Shown here: positions 1 through 5,942 of the stretch, one piece after another
Position numbering within the stretch: the first letter of the stretch is position 1
Layout: each line of letters starts with the position of its first letter
NCBI GenBank assembly: GCA_947458565.1
Contig: CANGZK010000071.1
Span: forward strand, 1-5,942
Reading direction: 5' to 3'
Origin: Acidimicrobiaceae bacterium
GTDB lineage: Bacteria; Actinomycetota; Acidimicrobiia; Acidimicrobiales; Ilumatobacteraceae
Length of the DNA stretch: 5,942 nucleotides
Notes under the pieces: model-generated
Told to the model about the DNA's origin: nothing
Database searches by the model: none
What the model saw: the letters and a program-made list of their open reading frames with translations, nothing else
Translations under genes and position numbers: made by a program

Positions 1-471
1 ACATCTACCGCAATTGCCACCGCCACTAGTCAGTGGTATCGATGCACGAATGCAGGTGATGCGACCAACACCAAGCCAGAAGACTGCAAGATGATTGCCA
101 ACGCAGTAGCGGCCGAGTACCAGTCCACTGTCAAAGACCTACGTAAATTTCTTCGCTACTCGGTCACCATCACAAGCGGTCTTGATAATTCAATATCTAC
201 TACTTATTTTTCAGCGACAACCATTCGAGAAACTGGTGCATGGATCACCACCTCAACCATGCTCCCGAAGACGAAGATCCAGTTAACCAAATTGCTTCGA
301 AGCCCCTCAAAAGGCAAGCGAACCTTGAAGGTCATCAATGGTTCATGCAAGTTGCGAAATTTGGTACTCATTGCCCCCGCCTTGCCCGGAACATGCACTC
401 TCAAAGTTTCAATTGCCGCGAAAGCGCCCTTCCCAAAACTGGGATTTACCACCGTCATCACGATTTCCTAA
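1..471 (+). CDS. Secreted or cell-surface protein with Ig-like repeat, C-terminal fragment
   Basis: The frame is open from the first base to a TAA at 469-471, so this is the last 156 residues of a longer protein whose start lies outside the window. Visible residues 11-75 resemble the WYRC-type repeats found in long secreted actinobacterial proteins: a Q-W-Y-R-C start, a second cysteine at residue 29, then an L-R-Y-S-V-T-I-T strand. Residues 79-156 form a second, Thr/Lys-rich, beta-looking module with another cysteine pair (C116 and C132) and a terminal T-V-I-T-I-S strand. Both modules look extracellular, and the cysteine pairs could form disulfides. There is no sorting signal, hydrophobic anchor or catalytic motif in this part. 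Family assignment rests on pattern recognition, and the role (adhesion, envelope or enzyme accessory region) cannot be told from the tail alone. The DUF255 gene follows after one base. Confidence 0.7.
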   Translation, partial: TSTAIATATSQWYRCTNAGDATNTKPEDCKMIANAVAAEYQSTVKDLRKFLRYSVTITSGLDNSISTTYFSATTIRETGAWITTSTMLPKTKIQLTKLLRSPSKGKRTLKVINGSCKLRNLVLIAPALPGTCTLKVSIAAKAPFPKLGFTTVITIS

Positions 472-472
472 T

Positions 473-2500
473 ATGTCTAACCGTCTAGGTCGCGAGATAA
501 GCCCATACCTTCGCCAACATCGCGACAACCCAGTCGATTGGTATCCGTGGGGCGACGAAGCATTTGCTCTCGCACGCTCTACTGGCAAGCCAATTCTTCT
601 CTCGGTTGGATATTCGGCTTGTCACTGGTGCCACGTCATGGCCCACGAATGTTTTGAAGATGTTGAAACTGCTTCGATCATGAATGAGTTATTCGTAAAT
701 ATCAAAGTTGATCGCGAAGAACGGCCCGATGTTGATGCCATCTACATGGATGCCGTCCAGGCCATGACTGGTCGCGGTGGTTGGCCGATGACCGTTTTTC
801 TCACGCCAGATGCCAAGCCATTTTATGGTGGCACATATTTTCCTAAGCCCACATTTATTCAACTCATGAATGCAATCACTGATGCTTGGATTAACCGACG
901 GGACGATATAGAGAACAACATTGCAGCGCTCATGGAGAGCCTCAATCGCACAAGCAGAATTACCAACCAATCAAGGAATACTGAACCAGCGTTAATCGGC
1001 TCACAACACCTAAATGCAGCAGTCGAACAAATGCGTCAATCTTTTGATGTCGACTGGGGCGGTTTTGGCTCTGCGCCAAAGTTTCCAAGCACCATGAATC
1101 TCGATTTATTGCTTCGGGTTTATCTTGACAATCCAAATCCAGACCTTTTAGAGATACTTACGACATCGCTCGATGCAATGGCCTCTGGCGGCATGTACGA
1201 CCACCTCGGTGGAGGGTTCGCGCGTTACAGCGTTGATGCTCAGTGGCTCGTCCCGCACTTTGAGAAAATGCTGTACGACCAGGCGCTACTCGCTCGCATT
1301 TATCTACATGCCGGTGTTGCCCTCAACGAACCACGGTGGTTGCAAATTGCATCAGAAACCATCGACTATGTGTTGCGCGATCTCTGCCACACAGATGGTG
1401 GATTTTTCTGCGCTCAAGATGCAGATTCGCTCAATGAGCATGGCCACAGTGTCGAAGGACATTTCTATGTGTGGTCAAAACAGCAATTCTTAGACGCTCT
1501 CCCTCACGATCTGCATGATCTTGCACTCGACTGGTACGAAGTTACCGATGCGGGCAATTTTGAGGGCACAAACATTTTGAGCCGGCTGCATCATCGCGGC
1601 GATCTAATGAGGAACCCCCAAGTTGAACGCGCTCGAGCATTGCTACTTGAATCTCGTAATACGCGTCTCTGGCCAGGGCTCGACGACAAAGTCTTAACCG
1701 AGTGGAACGGGATGATGCTTGCAACACTTGCCGAAGGTGCTGCTCTACTGCAGCGACCAGACTGGCTTGCTGCAGCGGTAAAAAACGGAGAGTTCCTCAT
1801 CAACCAACTGTGCACTGATTCAGGTTCTGTCACAATCAAACGTAGCTGGCATCAAGACGGAACCCCACGAGCGCAACATGCAGCACTCGGAGCCGACCTT
1901 GCGCAACTCGTCGATGGCTTCACGCGTCTCGCCGAGGCAACCGGCCATGCCATTTGGATAACACGCGCTAAAACAGTCGCAGACAAACCGTTATCCGATT
2001 ACTGGGATACTGAAAATGGCGGAATTTTTACGACGCCACATGGCGGCGAACAGTTGATTGTGCGACAAAAAGATGTGATGGATAATGCGACACCATCAGC
2101 CAACTCAACAGCAGCCTTTGCGTTGTACCGACTTGCAGGACTTACCGGCGAGGAACGATTCACACTTCATGCAGACCAGATTTTGCAATTGCTTTCCCAC
2201 ATCGCCACCAGTGCGCCAACAGCGTTTGGAAATCTCCTCATCGCCGCACACTTGCGACACTGTGGAGTTGTTGAGATCGCCATAACAGGAAACCGCCCCG
2301 ACCTGGTGACGCAACTGCACAGCCAATGGCTGCCCACAGTGGTGAGTGCCTGGGGTGAGCGCTACGACTCACCCATTTGGCAAGACCGCAAAGATGGCCT
2401 TGTCTACGTATGTCGCCAATACACATGTATGGCCCCAGCAGATGACGCCAAAACTTTTGACCAGGCACTGCACGTCGCGTTGCAAAAGACAACTGGTTGA
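473..2500 (+). CDS. DUF255 / YyaL-type thioredoxin domain-containing protein
   Basis: A 675-residue protein of the DUF255 family (YyaL of Bacillus, SPATA20 of animals), of normal full length. Residues 1-160 are the thioredoxin-like domain: the family's opening N-P-V-D-W-Y-P-W (19-26), the S-A-C-H-W-C-H-V-M active-site-like motif with cysteines 50 and 53, and K-V-D-R-E-E-R-P-D (78-86) and G-G-W-P-M-T-V-F-L (102-110). Residues 180-600 resemble the alpha/alpha-barrel of sugar epimerases and glycosidases, with G-G-G-F-A-R-Y (246-252), H-F-E-K-M-L-Y-D (262-269), D-K-V-L-T-E-W-N-G (405-413) and the N-A-T-P-S-A-N-S region (538-545). A family-typical C-x4-C sits near the end (647 and 652). It has no signal peptide and is probably cytoplasmic. 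The biochemical activity of the family is not established, although CxxC suggests redox chemistry. The ATG at 473 is chosen because the family begins at this point; the frame stays open upstream to an ATG at 338, but that stretch overlaps the preceding gene and looks non-coding. There is no clear Shine-Dalgarno before 473. Confidence 0.93.
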   Translation: MSNRLGREISPYLRQHRDNPVDWYPWGDEAFALARSTGKPILLSVGYSACHWCHVMAHECFEDVETASIMNELFVNIKVDREERPDVDAIYMDAVQAMTGRGGWPMTVFLTPDAKPFYGGTYFPKPTFIQLMNAITDAWINRRDDIENNIAALMESLNRTSRITNQSRNTEPALIGSQHLNAAVEQMRQSFDVDWGGFGSAPKFPSTMNLDLLLRVYLDNPNPDLLEILTTSLDAMASGGMYDHLGGGFARYSVDAQWLVPHFEKMLYDQALLARIYLHAGVALNEPRWLQIASETIDYVLRDLCHTDGGFFCAQDADSLNEHGHSVEGHFYVWSKQQFLDALPHDLHDLALDWYEVTDAGNFEGTNILSRLHHRGDLMRNPQVERARALLLESRNTRLWPGLDDKVLTEWNGMMLATLAEGAALLQRPDWLAAAVKNGEFLINQLCTDSGSVTIKRSWHQDGTPRAQHAALGADLAQLVDGFTRLAEATGHAIWITRAKTVADKPLSDYWDTENGGIFTTPHGGEQLIVRQKDVMDNATPSANSTAAFALYRLAGLTGEERFTLHADQILQLLSHIATSAPTAFGNLLIAAHLRHCGVVEIAITGNRPDLVTQLHSQWLPTVVSAWGERYDSPIWQDRKDGLVYVCRQYTCMAPADDAKTFDQALHVALQKTTG

Positions 2501-2513
2501 TCTACCAACCGTT
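2491..2513 (-). terminator. Stem-loop at the convergent gene junction, possible weak terminator
   Basis: An inverted repeat spans the tail-to-tail junction. AAC-T-GGTTG (2491-2499) pairs with CAACC-GTT (2506-2513), giving eight base pairs with one bulged T and a six-base loop that contains most of both stop codons. Read leftward it is followed by GTCTTTTGC, a short U-rich stretch as in a weak intrinsic terminator for the dnaE-nitroreductase transcript. Read rightward there is no U-run. The stem is not GC-rich, so termination is only a possibility. Confidence 0.35.
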
Positions 2514-3107
2514 GATGTGCATGATCTGATCAGCACTGCGACGAGTCCGATTAGCACTCGCACCAACATTCGCCGCATCACTCTCGAGTGGCCAACCTAA
2601 AGCGATTGCTCCAATCAACTGCATTGCATCCGGAACATGCAATCTTGCGCGCAATTGTTGCTCACCACTAAACACTGCAAAAAACAAAGCACCCAATCCT
2701 GCATCCTCAGCAGCAAGCAGCATCGTCATCGCAGCAAATGAAGCATCGACAGTCCAATACGGGGTCGGCCACGCGTCGGTACTTGCACCCAACCCCGTGT
2801 GCACTTTGTCGTGTTCTGAATAACGCTCCACATACGCCAAAGGATCTGCGAACACCAATGCGATAACTGGCGCATCCAGCAATTGCTTCCAGCGAAAACT
2901 CTCACGCTTCTCAATTGCCAGCGTGTCATTCCAGAATTTTTCGGTATCGCTGGAAGTAATTACGAGGGCATGCCATCCCTGCGTCTTGCCAGCTGATGGT
3001 GCACGCGATGCAAGATCTACAATTTCAGAAATAAGTTTTGAGTCAACGGGCCGAGTAGAAAAAGAGCGCGTCATGCGCCGACCGCGCACTACGTCGGCGA
3101 ACTCCAA
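2502..3107 (-). CDS. Nitroreductase family protein (FMN-dependent oxidoreductase)
   Basis: A 201-residue protein with the hallmarks of the nitroreductase fold, a family that uses FMN and NAD(P)H to reduce nitro groups, quinones, flavins or other electrophiles, usually as a cytoplasmic homodimer. The N-terminal R-G-R-R-M-T-R-S-F (8-16) matches the phosphate-binding R-R-x-x-R of the family. A-P-S-A-G-K-T-Q-G-W (36-45) is a signature I associate with an actinobacterial subgroup. The helix at 116-143 (W-T-V-D-A-S-F-A-A-M then A-E-D-A-G-L-G-A) and G-A-I-A-L-G-W-P-L (166-174) are the usual later elements. The C-terminal R-T-R-R-S-A-D-Q-I (187-195) also fits. The substrate cannot be predicted. The start is TTG at 3107-3105; the first ATG, residue 12, would cut into the conserved arginines. 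The gene follows the uncharacterised gene by ten bases and probably shares its transcript. Confidence 0.9.
   Translation of the reverse strand: MEFADVVRGRRMTRSFSTRPVDSKLISEIVDLASRAPSAGKTQGWHALVITSSDTEKFWNDTLAIEKRESFRWKQLLDAPVIALVFADPLAYVERYSEHDKVHTGLGASTDAWPTPYWTVDASFAAMTMLLAAEDAGLGALFFAVFSGEQQLRARLHVPDAMQLIGAIALGWPLESDAANVGASANRTRRSADQIMHINGW
2517..2536. repeat. Imperfect inverted repeat inside the nitroreductase 3' end
   Basis: GTGC-A-TGATC-T-GATCA-GCAC is a near-perfect palindrome with one unpaired A at 2521. In RNA it could form a seven-pair stem with a five-base loop. It lies just 17 bases past the DUF255 stop codon, within the coding sequence of the nitroreductase C-terminus (I-M-H-I). 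No U-run follows on either strand. It may help stop or stabilise the rightward transcript, or be a coincidence of the coding sequence. Confidence 0.3.
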
Positions 3108-3113
3108 AGTTGA

Positions 3114-3119
3114 TCTCTT
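3114..3119 (-). promoter_or_regulatory. Probable ribosome binding site supporting the TTG start
   Basis: On the minus strand AAGAGA, a one-mismatch form of AAGGAG, ends six bases before the TTG start of the nitroreductase and overlaps the TAA of the upstream gene. It fits the spacing of a Shine-Dalgarno sequence and favours TTG at 3107 over the internal ATG at 3074. The match is short and could be chance. Confidence 0.4.
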
Positions 3120-3816
3120 AGTGTTTGCCGAGTTTGGCCAAAGACTCGGCCATTGTCCAACCGTGCACGATCACAACGCCACTCTTGGCCTTGCTGGCAG
3201 TTGCAAACTGAGCAACAACATCGGCGTCAATTTTTTCTGGCTTCAATGTCTCGTGATCAAGAAAGCCACTTTGCGCATTGACCTTGACCGTGAAGCTCTG
3301 GTCGTCATACGACGATTCAACACCGAAGCGACGAGCCAAGCGCTTGCCCCAGGCACGCTCTTCGCCAACTGCGCGGTGACTTGGTCGAGGAATTAATTCA
3401 GTCAGTGACTTAAAGGCTTCGAGCCCAGCCGCAGATGCGAATCGCGAACCGACAACTACGTCTTCGTCTGGGAACGCCATGAGCGCTCGGTGATAGGCCT
3501 CGCCCATCAAACCCTTCAAGATCATGTCGCGCTTAGAGGTCTTCTTTACACTCATCATTCCGAGCAACACGCAAGGCGTGCCGCCAATACGCTCGAGTGT
3601 CGAGAAGGTGAAACCCTGGATTTTGCCGTCTAAACGAGCACTGGTGAACAAGACCCATTCGTCTTTTGCCTTCGATACTGGACCGATTCCAAAGGCCCCA
3701 CCCATCGCTGCCAACTCATCAAGTTCGGCATCGGTCAGAGACCCACAATCACGCGTCTCCACCACAAGTGACATACCTACAGTCTGCCAGCAAAACTTCG
3801 GTTTCGGCACGGGCAT
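3118..3816 (-). CDS. Uncharacterised protein downstream of dnaE, possibly GNAT-like
   Basis: A 232-residue soluble protein that I do not recognise as a named family. It has no signal peptide and no membrane segment. The order of predicted elements is a helix at 27-38 (L-T-D-A-E-L-D-E-L), a strand at 53-60, strands at 66-74 and 80-90 (P-C-V-L-L-G-M-M-S-V), a helix at 95-114, a strand at 118-123 (D-V-V-V-G) and a conserved-looking basic block P-R-P-S-H-R then R-A-W-G-K-R-L-A-R-R-F-G (143-165). This order could suit an acetyltransferase-like (GNAT) fold, but the usual acetyl-CoA loop R/Q-x-x-G-x-G/A is not evident, so that is only a guess. The ATG at 3816 abuts the dnaE TAG, in the same frame. 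An ATG at 3774 (residue 15) is a credible alternative start, because residues 1-14 look unlike the rest. Neither start has a clear Shine-Dalgarno, so translation may depend on ribosomes finishing dnaE. Confidence 0.8.
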   Translation of the reverse strand: MPVPKPKFCWQTVGMSLVVETRDCGSLTDAELDELAAMGGAFGIGPVSKAKDEWVLFTSARLDGKIQGFTFSTLERIGGTPCVLLGMMSVKKTSKRDMILKGLMGEAYHRALMAFPDEDVVVGSRFASAAGLEAFKSLTELIPRPSHRAVGEERAWGKRLARRFGVESSYDDQSFTVKVNAQSGFLDHETLKPEKIDADVVAQFATASKAKSGVVIVHGWTMAESLAKLGKH

Positions 3817-5942
3817 CTAAGCAATCGTTGCGGCATCCCCGAACGACGCTCGTAATTGACCCATGACTCGATCTAGGTTGACCGTATATTCGGCCCCAAG
3901 GCTCACTGCTTTGTCGTCTGAGAGATGAAGAAACACTGGAGAATCACCAGGATGCTCTTTCAGCACTGCCTGCAAATCGGAAATCAAAGTTTCGGTGATT
4001 GCTTGCGCGCTGAATCGAAGATGCAATGAATCCTGCGAAGAACGCAAGCCTTCAAGGACAATGATTTCGGTGGCCATAAAGCCCACCTTCGTTTCGTCTC
4101 GGGCATCCATCCTGCCCCGCACCGAGATCAACATGTCATCAGCGAGTTGATGTCCATACTTCTCGAGAGTCTTAGGAAACACCGTTACCTCAATTGCACC
4201 TTGCAAATCTTCCAACATGAACGTCGCCATCTGATCGCCGCGCTTTGTGTAGCGCCTATTGACTTGATTGACGATGCCGCCGATGGTCATAAAGACACCA
4301 TCTGCCGACTCGAGTGCTTCAGGAATCGAACAATCAACTCGACGTCGTAGCGCACCTTCAATACCCATCAACGGGTGGTCCGACACATACAGCCCAAGCA
4401 TTTCCTTTTCAAACTTCAGCTGTTCGGCTTTTTCAAAGTGCAGGTCTGGAATCAGCTGACGCTCACTAAACCCACCTTCGGTTTCTTCCATTTCACCAAA
4501 GAGGCTCATGACACCCTGGTCTTTTTCTTCACGACGCTTGAGCGTCGTATCAATAATCGGCATGAATGAAGCGAGCAGTCCTTTACGTGGATGGCCAAGC
4601 TTGTCAAATGCCCCAGCTTTAATGAGCGACTCGATCGCTCTCTTGTTCAGCACATCGGTTGGCACTCGCTCGGCGAAGTCATAAAAGGATTCGAACGGGC
4701 CGTACGTGTTGCGATGCTCGACAATTTTAGTGCTCAACCCCTCGCCCACATTGCGAATGGCAGAGAGACCAAACGTGATCTTGCGAACTTCGCCGTCAAG
4801 CACTGGTTCAAAATTGACCCCAGAAAGATTGATGTCGGGCGTAAGCACAACAATGTTGTTCATTCGCGCATCGGAAAGATACACCGCTGCTTTTTCGTAA
4901 TTGGTCTTAACGCTGGTGAGCAAACATGCGAGATACTCAACTGGAAAATGTGTCTTGAGATATGCAGTTTGGTAAGAGATCAATCCATATCCGTACGCGT
5001 GACTCTTTGCAAACGCATAGTCGGCAAACTTTTCAATCATGTTGAAAATGGTTGTTCCCAACTCTTTTCCGTAACCCAACTTGACACAACCAGATTCAAT
5101 TCCGGCTCGTTGTTCGGCCATGGCAACTTTGTCTTTTTTGCCACAGGCTTTCCGCAACGTGTCGGCTTCGGCTAGTGAGTACCCAGCAAACTTCTGTGCC
5201 ACACGCATCACGCTCTCTTGGTAGATCATGAGCCCGTACGTATCACCCAAAAGTTCGGCGGCATCTGGGTGAAAATACTCGTTCTTTTTACGATTGTTTT
5301 TGTAGTCGGCAAAGTCATTGTGCATGTTCTCGCCCATCGGGCCAGGACGATACAAAGCAAGTACAGCCGAGAGATGCTCAAACGTTTCTGGCATCAAAGA
5401 ACGCAACAACGCCCGCATAGGCGTGCTCTCCAATTGGAAAACACCGATGGTGTCACCACGGGCAAGCAACTCAAACGTCAACTTGTCATCAATAGGCAGT
5501 TTGTCTACATCGAATTCGTTGTCGCGGAATTGGCGGATCATGGCATTGGCATCACTCAACACGTCGAGGTTGCGAAGCCCCAGAATGTCCATCTTCAACA
5601 AACCAAGCGCTTCGACACCATGCATTTCAAATTGGGTTACCACCGGTGCGTCTTCGGGGTTCTGGCCTTGTTCAGTTTTGCGTTGAATTGGCAAATACTC
5701 GGTCAATTTTTCTTTGGTAATCACTACCGCGGCAGCATGGATACCAACGTTGCGCTTAAGACCCTCGAGTCCACGAGCAACGTCAACGACTTCTTTCACT
5801 TCGCTATCCGAGTCATACAACGCACGCAGATCTGCAGCAGCGCGATATCCATCTTTGTGTTTGCCCTCGGGATCCGGCTCCAAACAAAACTTCAATGGAG
5901 TGTCTCGACCCATAACTACAGGTGGCATGAGCTTGGCGATCT
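3817..5942 (-). CDS. dnaE: DNA polymerase III subunit alpha, C-terminal part (5' end outside window)
   Basis: The catalytic subunit of the replicative polymerase, represented by its last 707 residues of an expected 1,150-1,200. The frame runs off the right edge, and the ATG at 5928 is internal (I-A-K-L precedes it). Counting from that Met: G-I-H-A-A-A-V-V-I (62-70); K-M-D-I-L-G-L-R-N-L (112-121), whose Asp114 (codon 5587-5589) corresponds to the third catalytic aspartate, Asp555 in E. coli alpha; the fingers motif Y-R-P-G-P-M (193-198); Y-G-L-M-I-Y-Q-E-S-V-M (231-241); the helix-hairpin-helix region (421-445); a possible beta-clamp motif M-S-L-F-G (474-478); an OB-fold (545-625); and a C-terminal domain ending F-G-D-A-A-T-I-A. 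The PHP domain and first two catalytic aspartates lie outside the window. The gene appears intact. It leads into the two smaller leftward genes with no gap, suggesting one operon. It is DnaE-type, not PolC, since the OB-fold follows the polymerase core. Confidence 0.97.
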   Translation of the reverse strand, partial: IAKLMPPVVMGRDTPLKFCLEPDPEGKHKDGYRAAADLRALYDSDSEVKEVVDVARGLEGLKRNVGIHAAAVVITKEKLTEYLPIQRKTEQGQNPEDAPVVTQFEMHGVEALGLLKMDILGLRNLDVLSDANAMIRQFRDNEFDVDKLPIDDKLTFELLARGDTIGVFQLESTPMRALLRSLMPETFEHLSAVLALYRPGPMGENMHNDFADYKNNRKKNEYFHPDAAELLGDTYGLMIYQESVMRVAQKFAGYSLAEADTLRKACGKKDKVAMAEQRAGIESGCVKLGYGKELGTTIFNMIEKFADYAFAKSHAYGYGLISYQTAYLKTHFPVEYLACLLTSVKTNYEKAAVYLSDARMNNIVVLTPDINLSGVNFEPVLDGEVRKITFGLSAIRNVGEGLSTKIVEHRNTYGPFESFYDFAERVPTDVLNKRAIESLIKAGAFDKLGHPRKGLLASFMPIIDTTLKRREEKDQGVMSLFGEMEETEGGFSERQLIPDLHFEKAEQLKFEKEMLGLYVSDHPLMGIEGALRRRVDCSIPEALESADGVFMTIGGIVNQVNRRYTKRGDQMATFMLEDLQGAIEVTVFPKTLEKYGHQLADDMLISVRGRMDARDETKVGFMATEIIVLEGLRSSQDSLHLRFSAQAITETLISDLQAVLKEHPGDSPVFLHLSDDKAVSLGAEYTVNLDRVMGQLRASFGDAATIA

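Noticed and set aside
338..472. Upstream extension of the DUF255 gene to the ATG at 338
   Set aside because: It overlaps the end of the surface-protein gene, and its 45 residues (Pro/Cys-rich, no pattern) look like an out-of-frame read. The family begins at the ATG at 473.
2923..3396. 157-residue open frame on the + strand
   Set aside because: It runs antisense across the nitroreductase 5' end and the uncharacterised gene, both of which have better coding support. It has no domain and no ribosome site.
3817..3819. The dnaE TAG as a premature stop, with the next gene as the split-off tail
   Set aside because: The OB-fold and C-terminal domain are complete and end where DnaE proteins normally end, and the next protein does not resemble a DnaE segment.
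4591..5175. 194-residue open frame on the + strand opposite dnaE
   Set aside because: It lies wholly antisense to well-conserved polymerase codons, and the translation shows no recognisable domain. It is a shadow frame.
5318..5686. 122-residue open frame on the + strand opposite dnaE
   Set aside because: It is antisense to the polymerase core, with Ser/Asn-rich low-information translation typical of a shadow frame.
5926..5928. ATG at 5928 as the start of dnaE
   Set aside because: The frame continues to the window edge with I-A-K-L, matching the usual DnaE sequence here, and a full DnaE needs several hundred more N-terminal residues.
1..5942. tRNA or rRNA genes, CRISPR repeats, insertion sequences, phage genes or a new defence system
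   Set aside because: Every stretch is accounted for by ordinary coding sequence. I saw no spaced direct repeats, transposase or integrase motifs, cloverleaf-like sequence or defence-type domains.

Overview
The window is a chromosomal, almost fully coding stretch of a bacterium with roughly half G+C (judged by eye). It holds five genes and no RNA gene, mobile element or CRISPR array that I can see. The C-terminal part of a replicative DNA polymerase III alpha subunit with actinobacterial-looking neighbours, a secreted protein ending in a WYRC-type Ig-like repeat, and a nitroreductase with the APSAG-TQGW signature together suggest an actinobacterium. A streamlined freshwater or marine Acidimicrobiia-like lineage is my best guess; this is inference from protein style, not a database match.

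Layout: two rightward genes face three leftward genes. On the + strand, 1-471 is the tail of a probable secreted or surface protein. It is followed after one base by a complete DUF255/YyaL-type gene (473-2500), which encodes a thioredoxin-like domain fused to an alpha/alpha-barrel domain. On the - strand, reading from the right edge, dnaE (5942-3817, 5' end outside the window) is followed with no gap by a 232-residue uncharacterised protein (3816-3118). Ten bases later comes a nitroreductase that starts at TTG (3107-2502). The two gene sets converge tail to tail with a single base between stop codons.

Only 12 bases (472, 2501 and 3108-3117) are non-coding, so there is no room for ordinary promoters or terminators. 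The three leftward genes are most simply read as one transcription unit led by dnaE or something upstream of it. The two rightward genes may also be co-transcribed. A stem-loop straddling the convergent stop codons is the only candidate terminator. I see no functional link between the replication polymerase and its two followers beyond co-expression. I found no convincing new biological system. The most interesting items are the uncharacterised dnaE-linked protein with its in-frame zero-gap junction, and the minimal convergent junction.
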